A DNA stretch of 64,000 nucleotides from Cellulomonas fulva (GCF_018531375.1 NZ_JAHBOH010000002.1:186001-250000); one strand, 5' to 3'. Counted from the first letter of the stretch, positions 25,906 to 35,666 are shown. Notes: generated by a model not told the origin, from the letters alone. Numbers and translations: made by a program.

Positions 25906-27894
25906 GTGACCGCACGCACGACCGCCCCGGCCTCTCCGTCCGTCCCGTCCCGCGCGGGCCTCCTGCGCGCCGGCCGTCCAGCAGGCCGGGCGAGGGTGCG
26001 GGCCGCGGCGTCGCTCGCGGTCGCGGCGGGCCTCGTCGGGCTCGGGGGCGCGTCCGCCCAGGCGGTGCCCGGCCCGGTGTCTGACCAGCTCCCCGGCCAG
26101 GTGCCCGACCAGACGTCCGGCCGCGAGATCACGCGGTACGACGTCACCGCCGACGTCGGCGTCGACGGCGTCACGGACGTCACCATCGACTTCGACTTCG
26201 ACTTCGGCGACGACCCGGGGCACGGCCCGTACCTGACCCTGCCGCGGCTGCAGGGCGTGGACGACGAGCACGACCGCGAGTTCCGCTACCGCGACGTGAC
26301 CGCGGCGAGCCCGACGGGGGCGCCGGCCGACCTGCACACCGAGGACGACGGCGAGTGGCTCGTCGTGCGGATCGGCGACGAGGACGTCGACGACGTCGAC
26401 GGCGTCCAGACGTACACGCTGACCTACGCGGTCGACGGCCTGCTCAACCCCGCCAACGAGCAGCACTCGGGCGACGAGCTCTACTGGAACGTGATCGGCA
26501 CGGGGTGGGAGGTGCCGATCGGCGACGTGAGCGCGACGATCACCGGCCCCGCCGCGGTCGAGGGCGCGGCGTGCTTCGCCGGTCCGAGCGGGTCGACGCA
26601 GGCGTGCACCTCGGCCGACGTCGCGGGCCCGACCGCGACGTTCACCCAGGACCTGCTGGACCGCGGCGAGGCGTTCACGACCGTCACCGGCTGGCCCGGC
26701 GGCACCTTCCCGGGCGTCGCGCCCATCATCGTCGACAAGCCGGACCCCGCCGCGGCGTGGGCGCCGGTGTCGCCGTGGGGTGCCGTCGGGCTCGTCGGGC
26801 TCGTCGTCGGGACGTTCCTGGTGGTGCGCCGCGTGCGGCGCACCGGACGGGACCGCGCGTACCTCGGCCTGACCCCGGGCCTGCGCCCGGTCACGGGGCA
26901 GGCGCCCGTCGGACCGGGCGCGTCGGGCTTCCGGGACAAGCGCGCGCCGATCGCGGTGCAGTTCACGCCGCCGGCCGACGTCCGGCCGGGTGAGCTGGGG
27001 ACGCTGGTCGACGAGAAGGCGGACCCGGTCGACGTGACCGCGACGCTGATCGACCTCGCGGTGCGCGGGTACCTGCGCATCGAGGAGGTGCCGCGCTCGA
27101 ACCCGAAGAAGAAGCCCAAGGACTGGACGCTCGTGTCCTTGCGGCCCGCGGACGAGGCGCTGCTCGAGTACGAGCGGCTGCTGCTCGAGGAGATCTTCTC
27201 CGGGCGCGACCGGGTGGACCTGTCCGACCTCAAGACGACGTTCGCGTCCTCGATGTCGAAGGTCCAGGACCACCTCTACACCCAGGTGACGAGTGTCGGC
27301 TGGTTCCGCAGCAACCCCAAGAACGTGCGCACCGCGTGGTGGGTGGCCGGCGGTGCGATGGTGTTCGCGGGGCTCCTGCTGCTGATCTTCGCTCTCGCCG
27401 CGGGGATCGAGTGGCCCGGGTTCGCCTGGGTGCCCGTGGCGCTCGCCGTCGTCGGCGTCGTCGTGGTGGTCTGCGGCTCGCACGCGCCGGCGCGCACCGA
27501 GGACGGCACGGCGGTGCTCGCGCAGGCGCTGGGCTTCCGCACGTATCTGACGACGGCGGAGGCGGAGCAGATCCGGTTCGAGGAGGGGGAGGACGTGTTC
27601 AGCCGGTACCTGCCGTACGCGATCGTCTTCGGCGTCGCGGAGCGGTGGGCGCGGGTGTTCGCGGAGCTGGCCGCGCAGGGCCGCCCCGTCGCGCAGCCCG
27701 GCTGGTACGCGGGGTACTACGACCCGCTGCCCGGCGTGTTCTGGGCGTCGGCGTTCGCGTCCTCGATGGACCGCTTCCAGACCGTCGCGACCGAGTCGCT
27801 GACCGCGCCGACGCCGGGGTCCTCGGGCGGCTCCGGGTTCTCCGGCGGCTTCTCCGGCGGCGGCGTCGGGGGAGGCGGCGGCGGGGGCTGGTGA
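25906..27894 (+). CDS. DUF2207 family membrane protein
   Basis: The 662-residue protein has a signal-like hydrophobic segment (AAASLAVAAGLVGLGGASAQA), an extracytoplasmic DUF2207 domain (REITRYDVTADVGVDGVTDV, FRYRDVTAASP, YTLTYAVDGLLNP, ELYWNVIGTGWEVPI), a membrane helix at about residue 290, a cytoplasmic region (LIDLAVRGYLRIEEVP, LLLEEIFSGRDRVDLSDLK), two more helices near residues 480-520, and the Gly-rich C-terminus GGVGGGGGGGW common in this family. The function of DUF2207 proteins is not known. It stands alone, converging on the ligase gene with one base between the stops. Confidence 0.9.
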   Translation: MTARTTAPASPSVPSRAGLLRAGRPAGRARVRAAASLAVAAGLVGLGGASAQAVPGPVSDQLPGQVPDQTSGREITRYDVTADVGVDGVTDVTIDFDFDFGDDPGHGPYLTLPRLQGVDDEHDREFRYRDVTAASPTGAPADLHTEDDGEWLVVRIGDEDVDDVDGVQTYTLTYAVDGLLNPANEQHSGDELYWNVIGTGWEVPIGDVSATITGPAAVEGAACFAGPSGSTQACTSADVAGPTATFTQDLLDRGEAFTTVTGWPGGTFPGVAPIIVDKPDPAAAWAPVSPWGAVGLVGLVVGTFLVVRRVRRTGRDRAYLGLTPGLRPVTGQAPVGPGASGFRDKRAPIAVQFTPPADVRPGELGTLVDEKADPVDVTATLIDLAVRGYLRIEEVPRSNPKKKPKDWTLVSLRPADEALLEYERLLLEEIFSGRDRVDLSDLKTTFASSMSKVQDHLYTQVTSVGWFRSNPKNVRTAWWVAGGAMVFAGLLLLIFALAAGIEWPGFAWVPVALAVVGVVVVVCGSHAPARTEDGTAVLAQALGFRTYLTTAEAEQIRFEEGEDVFSRYLPYAIVFGVAERWARVFAELAAQGRPVAQPGWYAGYYDPLPGVFWASAFASSMDRFQTVATESLTAPTPGSSGGSGFSGGFSGGGVGGGGGGGW

Positions 27895-27895
27895 C

Positions 27896-28963
27896 CTACA
27901 GCCCCAGGATGTCGGCCAGGTCGAAGCGCACGGGCTCGTCGAGCTGCTCGTAGGTGCACGTGCGCGCGTCGCGGTCCGGGCGCCAGCGGCGGAACTGCGC
28001 CGTGTGCCGGAACCGGTCACCCTCCATGTGGTCGTAGGCCACCTCGACGACGAGGTCCGGCCGCAGCGGCACGAAGCTCAGGTCCTTGGTCGCGTTCCAC
28101 CGGCTCACCGCACCCGGCATGCGCTGGCCCGCATGGGCCTCCTGGTCCGACCACGCCGCCCACGGGTGGTCCTCGACGCCCGTGCGCAGCGGCTCCAGCT
28201 CGTCGACCAGCGTCTTGCGGCGTGCCATCGGGAACGAGGCGACGACGCCCACGTGCTGCAGGTTCCCGTCCGCGTTCCACAGCCCCAGCAGCAGGCTGCC
28301 CACGATCGGGCCCGTCTTGTGCCACCGGAAGCCCGCGACCACGCAGTCCACCGTGCGCTCGTGCTTGACCTTGAACATCGAGCGCTTGTCCGGCTGGTAC
28401 GTCCCGTCGAGCGGCTTGGCCACGACGCCGTCGAGCCCCGCGCCCTCGAACTGGGTGAACCAGCGCCGGGCCTCCGCGAGGTCCGCCGTGGCCGGCGTGA
28501 CGTGGATCGGTGCCCGCGCGCCGCCCAGCGCGTCCACCAGCCGCGGCCGCCGTTCCCGCAGCGGCGTCGACATCAGGTCCTCGTCGCCCAGCGCCAGGAC
28601 GTCGAACGCCACGAAGCTCGCCGGCGTCTGCTCCGCGAGGAGCTTGACGCGGGACGCCGCCGGGTGGATCCGGTTGGTCAGCGCGTCCCAGTCGAGCCGG
28701 TCGCCCGTGACGATGACGATCTCGCCGTCGAGCACGCAGCGCTCCGGCGTGCTCGCCTTGATCTGCTCGACCAGCTCCGGGAAGTAGCGCGTCATCGGCT
28801 TCTCGTTGCGCGACCCGAGCTCCACCTCGTCGCCGTCGCGGAACACGATCGTCCGGAAGCCGTCCCACTTCGGCTCGACGTGCCCGACGTCGGGGATCTC
28901 CTTGACCGACTTCGCGAGCATCGGTGCGACGGGCGGCATCACGGGCAGCTGCATGGTGGTCAT
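27896..28963 (-). CDS. ATP-dependent DNA ligase (LigC type)
   Basis: The 355-residue protein from ATG 28963 has the nucleotidyltransferase motifs of ATP-dependent DNA ligases: motif I EPKWDGFR with the AMP-accepting lysine at about residue 32, motif III FVAFDVLAL, motif IV DGVVAKPLDG and motif V MFKVKHERTVDCVV, followed by the OB-fold domain (VGSLLLGLWNADGNLQHVGVV). No polymerase or nuclease domain is fused. It matches the small LigC ligases linked to actinobacterial repair and NHEJ-like pathways, but there is no ku or polymerase gene beside it. Confidence 0.93.
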   Translation of the reverse strand: MTTMQLPVMPPVAPMLAKSVKEIPDVGHVEPKWDGFRTIVFRDGDEVELGSRNEKPMTRYFPELVEQIKASTPERCVLDGEIVIVTGDRLDWDALTNRIHPAASRVKLLAEQTPASFVAFDVLALGDEDLMSTPLRERRPRLVDALGGARAPIHVTPATADLAEARRWFTQFEGAGLDGVVAKPLDGTYQPDKRSMFKVKHERTVDCVVAGFRWHKTGPIVGSLLLGLWNADGNLQHVGVVASFPMARRKTLVDELEPLRTGVEDHPWAAWSDQEAHAGQRMPGAVSRWNATKDLSFVPLRPDLVVEVAYDHMEGDRFRHTAQFRRWRPDRDARTCTYEQLDEPVRFDLADILGL

Positions 28964-29042
28964 CTTGCCCCGGACGTGTGACACGCGACACCGGTCCTGC
29001 CGGTCGGCTTGAGCGCGCCGGCGGGCCTGCCGATGTCCCGGT

Positions 29043-30206
29043 GTGTCCCACGACGACCTGCCGCGCTCGCGCACGGGGCGTGTGCCTCAGTGGGTGGTGG
29101 ACGAGGCGCAGGGGCGCGCGACGTCCCCGCCGGCCTGGCGCGACGCGGCCTACGACACCTCCGCGAACCAGGGCACCCGTAGGTCGCGGCGGCCTCCGGC
29201 GAGCGTGGCACCGATCATCCTGCCCGGTGAGCGCCGCTCGGGGACGCGGGCGTACGTCCCGCCCGTCCCACCGCACCGGCGGCACGGTCGTCGGTCGGCG
29301 ACCGCGAAGGTGCCGCGCAACGTCAGGCGGGCGGCGCGGGGCGACGTGTCCCACCGCCGTCAGGCCATCGGCGCCGCCGTACTCGCCGTGCTGCTCGGCC
29401 TCGGGATGGTGCTGCGGTGGTTCCAGTCGCTGCCCGACCAGTCCTGGGACGGCGTCACGAACGCGGTGCTCGACCGCGATGTCGTGCGGTACGACGCGGG
29501 GTGGGACGGGTCGGGAACCGTCGTCCTCGACCGCCCGCCGCCCAGCGACGAAGAGGAGTCCGAACCGATCGGGACGCCGGTCGTGCGGGCCGGCGCGGGC
29601 TCCGCCCACGCGTTCCAGCAGGTCCAGACCCTTCCGGACGGGACGTCTGCCCCGGTGGCGTGGTCACCGTGCCGGCCCGTCCACTACGCCGTCGCGACCC
29701 AGGGCGCCCCTCCGGGCTTCGAGGGACAGGTGGACCTCGCGGTCGCCGAGGTCGCCGCGGCGACCGGTCTCGTGTTCGTCTCCGACGGCATGACCAGCGA
29801 GGTCGTCTCGCTCGACCGCGACCTCGTCCAGCGGGACAACTACGGCGACCGCTGGGTCCCGATGCTCGTCGCGTTCACGGACGAGGAGACCGAGTCCCGT
29901 CTCGCCGGATCCGTGGGCGGCCTCGGGGGACAGCACTGGGCGGAGCGTGGCGACGGGCTGCTCGTCGCGGTCTCGGGGACCGTCCTGCTGGACAGCGAAC
30001 TCCTCACGTACGAGGCGGTCGACGGGGCGCCCGCCTACCTCCCGGTGCTGCGGCACGAGCTCGCGCACGCGATCGGCCTCGGCCACGTGGACGACGAGAC
30101 ACAGCTCATGAACCCGTACGGCGTCGAGGGCGTGAGCACGTTCCAGGACGGGGACCTCGACGGGCTCGCTGCCCTCGGCCGCGGCATCTGCGCACCGGAC
30201 CTCTGA
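29043..30206 (+). CDS. Membrane-anchored zinc metalloprotease (matrixin-like)
   Basis: The 387-residue protein starts at GTG 29043, has a polar basic N-terminus of about 100 residues, one membrane helix (AIGAAVLAVLLGLGMVL) and an external domain ending in a metzincin zinc site HELAHAIGLGHV with the usual Met-turn LMNPY about ten residues later. The N-in, C-out topology follows from the basic N-terminus. Such proteases are found near the cell surface of actinobacteria; the substrate is unknown. The start is uncertain because no strong ribosome binding site is seen. Its 5' end faces the ligase gene. Confidence 0.8.
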   Translation: MSHDDLPRSRTGRVPQWVVDEAQGRATSPPAWRDAAYDTSANQGTRRSRRPPASVAPIILPGERRSGTRAYVPPVPPHRRHGRRSATAKVPRNVRRAARGDVSHRRQAIGAAVLAVLLGLGMVLRWFQSLPDQSWDGVTNAVLDRDVVRYDAGWDGSGTVVLDRPPPSDEEESEPIGTPVVRAGAGSAHAFQQVQTLPDGTSAPVAWSPCRPVHYAVATQGAPPGFEGQVDLAVAEVAAATGLVFVSDGMTSEVVSLDRDLVQRDNYGDRWVPMLVAFTDEETESRLAGSVGGLGGQHWAERGDGLLVAVSGTVLLDSELLTYEAVDGAPAYLPVLRHELAHAIGLGHVDDETQLMNPYGVEGVSTFQDGDLDGLAALGRGICAPDL

Positions 30207-30347
30207 CGCGACCCGTCGTGACCGGCGCTTGACCAACGCCACACGATTCCCAGGGAACTCTCATGAGCGGCTCAGCCGTTGTCCTGGTGACGTCAGTTGA
30301 GTGTGTCCTGACGGCGCCGCCCGGGCGTCGCAGGAGAGGGGACGACG

Positions 30348-30818
30348 ATGGCGACCAGCGACGACGGCTCCCGCCCCGCCGACCGCCCGCAGCGCGGGCG
30401 ACGACGCGGGCTCGCGATCGGTGCGGCGCTCGCCGTCGGCGCGACGGTGGTGGGGCCGGCCGCGGCCGCCGCTGCGACCGTCGCCGACGAGGAGAAGCGC
30501 ACGCTCGTCGCGCCGTCGTGGCCGGGGTTGGCGTCCGACGACCCGACCGCCGGTGTGCTGGAGGTGTCGGCCGCCGGGGTGTCGGGCCCCGTGCGCGGCA
30601 CGGCGCTCGCGGTCACCGAGGGCGGGATCGTCGTGACGCACCAGCACCTGGTCGAGGGCGCCACGGCGATCGTGGTCACCGACCCGGCGACCGGGCGGCG
30701 CTCGTCGGCGTCGGTGCTCGTCACCGACGCCCGGGCCGACGTGGCGGTCCTGCAGCTCGCGTCCGCCGACGGCGTCGAGCCGGCCCGCCTGCGCGCGGAC
30801 GCCGACGTCGACGTGTGA
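30348..30818 (+). CDS. Half-length trypsin-like protein lacking the catalytic serine
   Basis: This 156-residue protein has an ATG preceded by GGAGAGG, a basic N-terminus, a hydrophobic segment ([23 protein letters not shown]) and then the N-terminal beta-barrel of an S1C/HtrA-like protease: GVSGPVRGTALAVTEGGIVVTHQHLVEG with the histidine of the catalytic triad, and SVLVTDARADVAVLQL with the aspartate. It stops before the barrel carrying GNSGGP. It therefore seems a truncated protease. It ends only four bases from the stop of the convergent TPR gene, whose operon encodes another trypsin-like protein, so a rearrangement here may have removed the second half. A non-catalytic binding role remains possible. 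Confidence 0.65.
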   Translation: MATSDDGSRPADRPQRGRRRGLAIGAALAVGATVVGPAAAAAATVADEEKRTLVAPSWPGLASDDPTAGVLEVSAAGVSGPVRGTALAVTEGGIVVTHQHLVEGATAIVVTDPATGRRSSASVLVTDARADVAVLQLASADGVEPARLRADADVDV

Positions 30819-30822
30819 CGCG

Positions 30823-33800
30823 TCAGGCGTCGACGAGCTCGGGCGGGTCGGAGCCCCACGGCGCGCTCTCCGTGCCGGTGACCGCGCAGGCGGCGTCGTA
30901 GCACTCTCGCACCAGGGTGACGTCGGCGGCGGGGACGAAGCCGAGCGTGCGTCGGATCTCCCACTCGAGCGCGAACGCGGGCTCGGTCGCGACGGACCGG
31001 TAGTCGCTGAGCGCCGCGACCAGGAACGCGGTGACCGTCTCGGCGGAGTGACCCGTGGCCGCCGCGAGCACCGCGAGGCGGGCCGAGATCCGGCCGTCGA
31101 GCTCCGGGTCCGGCGCTCCCTCCTCGGCCATCGTCTCGCTGTCCGCCGCGGCGCGCTCCATCCACGCGAACGCCTCGTCCGGGGAGGCGGCCGCGCTGTA
31201 CATCGCGAGCCACAGCCGGATCTGCGCGCGCACGGACGTGTCCGGGTGGTCGACCCACTCGGCGAGCGCCTGCCGCGCGCGCTCGTGGTCGCCCACGGCG
31301 TCGTACGCCGCCGCGACCGCCATCGCCGCGGTCAGGAACGGGGAGCTGTCGTCGGTGGCGAGCGCGTCGTGCAGCTCGCGCGCCAGGTCCGCGTCGCCCG
31401 CCTCGACCGCGGCGGTCAGCCGGGCCCGCACCACCTCGTGCCACGCGTGCGTGGCCTCGGGCTCGAACGCCGTGCGTCGCAGTGCGCCGTACGTCCGCTG
31501 GGCGGCCAGGAGGTCGCCGTCGAGCCGCTCGCGACGGGCGCGCACCGCGAGCAGCGCCTCGTGCGCGACCGCGTCGTCGGCGTACCGGTCCAGCAGGCGA
31601 TCGAGCGTCGGGGACGGCACGGGTGGCGCCGAGCTCGCCCGCTGCGCCACCTCGTCGAGCAGCGCGGCGGCGCGGACGGCGGGGTGCCGCGCGCGCAGCG
31701 CCGCCGCGCACGTGCGCCACAGGTCGGTGCTGTGCCGCACGTCGGCCGGACCGTCGGCCTCGCGGTGCAGGCGGGCCGCGTGCTCGTGCGCCGCGTCGGC
31801 CTCCCCGAGCGCCGCGTCGGCGACGACGAGCGCGCGCAGGACGCCGGGGGCGCGCGACCCTGCGAGCAGCTCGAGCGCGCGCCGGGTGCCCGCCGTGTCG
31901 CCCGTCAGGGCCTGCGCCCACACGAGGCGGATCACGTCGTTGCGGTCCGTCGGCTCGGACGAGGCGAGCTCCGTCAGCGCAGCCTCGGCCTCGTCCGTGC
32001 GGCCGAGGCCGACGAGCGCGCTCCACCGCAGCTGGAGGTACCACCCCTGGTCGCCGGTCCCGGGCCGGATGAGGGCGAGCTCGTCGAGCGCGCCCTGCGG
32101 GTTCAGGAGCTGGAGGCACGCCCACGCCCGCAGTGCGTGGCCATGACCCGCGAGCGGCCCGGTGACCTCGTCCGCCGCGAGGACGGCCTCGGGCTCGATC
32201 GCGGCGTAGTGGGCGAACACCGTCTCGGCGAGCAGCTGCTCGTTGCCGGGGTCGAGCTCGAGGCCGTGCCGGCGCACGTCGGCCGCCTCGTCGGCCAGCT
32301 CGGTCGCCAGCAGGGCGCGGTCCGCCATGGCCCACGTCAGCGGGTCGGTCTGGTCGAGCACGAGCGCCTTCTCGATCCGGTGCACGGCGGGCCAGCTGCG
32401 CGCGACGACCGACCGGTCGAGCTCGCGCGGCGCCGCGGGGTCCGGCAGGCAGTACGCGAGGTCCAGCGCGATCTGCGAGCCGCTCGCGTACACCCACGAC
32501 TCGGTGGTGGGCGGCGGTCCGTCCGGGTCCACCTCGCGCGCGGTCCAGTCGGTCCAGATGCGCTCGGCCTCGATCGCGGCGGCGCGGGGGTCCGGCGCGC
32601 CGGGCAGTCCGCCCTGCAGCCGGCAGGCCTCGGCGAGGTACCAGCCGACGAGCGGCGGGGCCTGCGCGGACGCGACCACCGGCCGGAGCAGCGCGACCGC
32701 CTCGTCGACCCGCTCGGGCACGACCCGGCCGTCCTCGAACGCGCTCCACACGACGCGCTTGGCGACCTCGAGCGTGTCCTCGAAGGACTCCTCGGCCGGC
32801 GCGCGCAGCTGGCGCCGGGCCTCGAGCCGCGTGCGGTACACGGCCTCGTCCGGATACGGCTCCGGGCCGCGCACGCCGTGGGCGAGCGCCTCGTCGCACG
32901 TGCTCAGCGCGCGCTGCGGCAGGCCCACCCCCAGCCGGGCGGCGGCGAGCTCGCGCAGCATCAGACCGGTCTCCGCCCGCAGGGTGAGGGCCTCGGTGAA
33001 CGCGAGCCGTCGCACGGGCCAGTGCGGGAACGCCTGGCGGTAGCACTCGACCGCGGTCGTCAGGTCGCCCTCGGCCTCGGCGACGAGCGCGAGCGCGAGC
33101 GCGCCGTCGCCGAGCGGCTCGTCGTCGGCGGCGGCCCGCGCGTGGGCGGCCGCCTCGTCGAGCCGGCCGTGCGCCAGCATCATCGCGACCATCTCGCAGC
33201 GGACGCGTGCTCCCGGGTACCGCTCGAGGTGCTCGGCGAGGACCTCGAGGCACGCGTCGTGGTCACCCTCGGCGTCGAGCCCGCTCACCTGCAGCACCGC
33301 GAGGTCGGTCAGCGTCTCCGCGGCGCGCGGGGAGCGGCGGGCACCCGCGCGCACGATCCGCGACAGCTCGCGCGCCCGGTCGACGAGCCGCCGCGCGTCG
33401 CCCTCCCGCAGCGCCTCGCGCAGGTCGCCGAGCGTCGTCAGGTCGCTCGCGGGGTCCACCTCGCGGACGATGTCGAGCAGGACGTCCGTCGTGACGTCGT
33501 CGCCGTCGCGGTACGCCGCGACGAACTCGATGACCAGGAGCGCGTCGGCCCGCCGCGGCTCGTCGGTGCGCAGGTCGCGGATGCGCTCGACCATCGTGCG
33601 GATGGCCGCGCGCGCGTACCGGGCGTGCACCTCCGCGAGCTCGGCGGCGCCGTCGCACCGCACGACGAGCCGGTCGAGAAGCTGCCGCAGGCGGCCCGCC
33701 TCGTCGCGCAGCGTGACCGCGGGCGTCGCGTCCGTGAGGTCGTCGATCAGCTCGTACAACGAGCCGTCGAGCGCGTCCCGGACGGTGGACGCCACGGTCA

Positions 33801-33834
33801 CGAGCGACCGCGCGAGCGGCACGTCGGTGCTCAT
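30823..33834 (-). CDS. Large TPR-like repeat protein of the Trypco1/trypsin-CHAT operon
   Basis: The 1003-residue protein starts at ATG 33834, overlapping the preceding stop by four bases (ATGA). It is almost wholly alpha-helical and Ala/Leu/Glu-rich, with many degenerate TPR-like helix pairs (for example ALALALVAEAEGDLTTAVECYRQAF, AWACLQLLNPQGALDELALI, AALVGLGRTDEAEAALTELA-type units). There is no membrane segment, NTPase or nuclease motif. TPR proteins are frequent sensors or scaffolds in CHAT-protease and conflict systems. As third gene of the operon it is likely to be the recognition or scaffolding part; this is an inference from gene order. Confidence 0.8.
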   Translation of the reverse strand: MSTDVPLARSLVTVASTVRDALDGSLYELIDDLTDATPAVTLRDEAGRLRQLLDRLVVRCDGAAELAEVHARYARAAIRTMVERIRDLRTDEPRRADALLVIEFVAAYRDGDDVTTDVLLDIVREVDPASDLTTLGDLREALREGDARRLVDRARELSRIVRAGARRSPRAAETLTDLAVLQVSGLDAEGDHDACLEVLAEHLERYPGARVRCEMVAMMLAHGRLDEAAAHARAAADDEPLGDGALALALVAEAEGDLTTAVECYRQAFPHWPVRRLAFTEALTLRAETGLMLRELAAARLGVGLPQRALSTCDEALAHGVRGPEPYPDEAVYRTRLEARRQLRAPAEESFEDTLEVAKRVVWSAFEDGRVVPERVDEAVALLRPVVASAQAPPLVGWYLAEACRLQGGLPGAPDPRAAAIEAERIWTDWTAREVDPDGPPPTTESWVYASGSQIALDLAYCLPDPAAPRELDRSVVARSWPAVHRIEKALVLDQTDPLTWAMADRALLATELADEAADVRRHGLELDPGNEQLLAETVFAHYAAIEPEAVLAADEVTGPLAGHGHALRAWACLQLLNPQGALDELALIRPGTGDQGWYLQLRWSALVGLGRTDEAEAALTELASSEPTDRNDVIRLVWAQALTGDTAGTRRALELLAGSRAPGVLRALVVADAALGEADAAHEHAARLHREADGPADVRHSTDLWRTCAAALRARHPAVRAAALLDEVAQRASSAPPVPSPTLDRLLDRYADDAVAHEALLAVRARRERLDGDLLAAQRTYGALRRTAFEPEATHAWHEVVRARLTAAVEAGDADLARELHDALATDDSSPFLTAAMAVAAAYDAVGDHERARQALAEWVDHPDTSVRAQIRLWLAMYSAAASPDEAFAWMERAAADSETMAEEGAPDPELDGRISARLAVLAAATGHSAETVTAFLVAALSDYRSVATEPAFALEWEIRRTLGFVPAADVTLVRECYDAACAVTGTESAPWGSDPPELVDA

Positions 33835-35666
33835 GGCACCGCCTCGCGGGGCTCGTCGGGTTCGTCGGGGCGGCCGGGTGCGGCGGGTGCGCGCAGCACG
33901 ATCGGGTGCGCGTCGCGCGTGACGAGCGCGGGGAAGGACCAGTACCGGTCCCAGCGGGCGAGCGCCTCGCGACCGCGCTGCACCGCGGTCTGGAGGCTCG
34001 ACCCGGTGCGCAGGCGGGAGTAGAAGGCGTCGAAGAACGTCGTCGCGGCCTCGTCGTCCACCGGGAGCGGGAACGCGAGCACCGCGCGGACGCCCACGTC
34101 CAGCAGGTCGTGCGCGAACACCGTCATGTCCGGCGGCTGCTCGGACTCGGACGCCCGGACGGCGTGCAGCACGACGAGCGTCGGCGGGTCGACGCCCTGC
34201 CCGACGTCGAAGCGGAACACGTCCGCGAGCTCCTCCGCGTCGACCGGGCGGCGGGTCGGCTCCGGGTACGCGTCGAGGTCGATGAGGTCGTCGGACCCGT
34301 CGGTGCGGCCGCGCGCGACCACGTGCACCAGCGTGGGCGAGGTCTCGAGGACCTTGCGCAGCGCGAGGCGGGTCGGGTGGCCGTCGTCGGCCGGTTCCAG
34401 CGTCGTCGGACCCACGCCGGACGCGAGCTCGGCGACGCGGCGCGCGACGTCGACCAGGTGGCCGCCCTCGTCGAACGAGCGGAAGACGACCGCACGGAAC
34501 GCGCCGGGTACGGCCGGGCCCGGCGCCCCCAGGTCGACCGCGCGCACCAGCGTCGCGCCCCTCGTCGTGCCGAGCCACACCGGTCGCGCGGTACGGGACC
34601 GCGTGGCGGGGGCGAGCTGCAGCGCCTCCCAGGGCAGGTAGCGCAGGTCCTCGTCGACGTCGTCGCGGAAGTGCAGGACGACGTCCAGCACCTGGTCCTC
34701 CGCCGCGAGGAGCGTGCGCAGGCGCTGCTGCACGTCGTCGGTCCACAGCGCCTTCGCCAGCGCCCGGCCGACCGCCTGCGACTGCTCCTTCTCCGACGAG
34801 CGGTTGGTGGCCTTGAGCATGCGGAACAGCCGAGCGACGTCGGGGCGCAGGATGTTGAGGTCCACGCGGATCTCGTCGCCCCACTCGAGGTCCGACGAGG
34901 GCGAGGACAACGACACCGTCCAGCGCTCGTCGCCGTCACCCGGCTCGGCCGCGCGCTGACCGATGTCGACGACGAGCAGGCGCGCCGTGCGCGGACCGCC
35001 GTCGTGCCGGCCGAGCGCCGCGCGCTGCTGCTGGGTCATCCGCTCGACCCAGCGGCGGTCCCGCGCGACCGCGTCCGCGTTGTCCCGGCGCAGGCGGTCG
35101 AACGAGTCGAGCACCACCTCGATCGGCACGGCCAGGCCGCCGAGGTCGGTGTCCGCGTTGCGGGTCCGCCGGATCACCCCGACGACCGTGCCGGTGCGCA
35201 GGTCGAGCAGCGGCGCGCCGCTCAGGCCCGGCTGCACCTGGCCGGCCTTGAGCTTGTGCAGCAGGGGAGGGCCGCCCTCCGGCCCCTCGTAGCGGAACGT
35301 GCCCGACGTGCCGTCGGGCTTGCGCGGTGGGTAGCCGTACGCGTACAGCTCGTCGCCGATCCGCGGCGTGTCCCCGAGCGAGACCACGGGCGGCGGCGCG
35401 CCCGGCAGGTCGACCGTGAGCAGCGCGAGGTCGTTGGTGACGTCGGTGAGGACGGCCGTGACGGGCGTGCTCGTCGGGTCCGGGCCGCGCGGGCCGACGA
35501 CGCCGATGATCGTCTGCCCGCCCGGCCGGTCGAGCGCCTGCTTGATGACGTGGTGGCACGTGAGCACGCGGCCCGGCGCCACCAGGCAGCCGGTGCCGCT
35601 GACCTGGCCGTCGACGTCGATCCGCACCGTCGCCCGGGCCAGGAGGGTCGCGAGCTCGTCGGTCAT
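33831..35666 (-). CDS. Trypsin-like protease fused to a degenerate CHAT domain
   Basis: The 611-residue protein from ATG 35666 has an N-terminal serine protease with a complete triad: His39 (VLTCHHVI), Asp79 (VTNDLALL) and Ser149 (QPGLSGAPLL). Residues of about 310-600 look like a CHAT (caspase HetF-associated) domain by their order of blocks: RYLPWEAL, LVHVVARGR, LVVLHAVRASES, VGVRAVLAFPLPVDDEAATTFFDAFYSRLRTG and AVQRGREAL. The residues that should be catalytic are changed: the HG dyad is ARG and the usual NAC(E)S cysteine is Val at about residue 500. So the trypsin part should be active and the CHAT part a pseudo-protease. No signal peptide is present, so it acts in the cytoplasm. It overlaps both neighbours by four bases. 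Confidence 0.85.
   Translation of the reverse strand: MTDELATLLARATVRIDVDGQVSGTGCLVAPGRVLTCHHVIKQALDRPGGQTIIGVVGPRGPDPTSTPVTAVLTDVTNDLALLTVDLPGAPPPVVSLGDTPRIGDELYAYGYPPRKPDGTSGTFRYEGPEGGPPLLHKLKAGQVQPGLSGAPLLDLRTGTVVGVIRRTRNADTDLGGLAVPIEVVLDSFDRLRRDNADAVARDRRWVERMTQQQRAALGRHDGGPRTARLLVVDIGQRAAEPGDGDERWTVSLSSPSSDLEWGDEIRVDLNILRPDVARLFRMLKATNRSSEKEQSQAVGRALAKALWTDDVQQRLRTLLAAEDQVLDVVLHFRDDVDEDLRYLPWEALQLAPATRSRTARPVWLGTTRGATLVRAVDLGAPGPAVPGAFRAVVFRSFDEGGHLVDVARRVAELASGVGPTTLEPADDGHPTRLALRKVLETSPTLVHVVARGRTDGSDDLIDLDAYPEPTRRPVDAEELADVFRFDVGQGVDPPTLVVLHAVRASESEQPPDMTVFAHDLLDVGVRAVLAFPLPVDDEAATTFFDAFYSRLRTGSSLQTAVQRGREALARWDRYWSFPALVTRDAHPIVLRAPAAPGRPDEPDEPREAVP

Noticed and set aside
31048..34023. 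Long open frame on the plus strand opposite the TPR gene
   Set aside because: It is the antisense shadow of a GC-rich gene; the minus-strand frame has overlapping starts, TPR-like helices and operon context.
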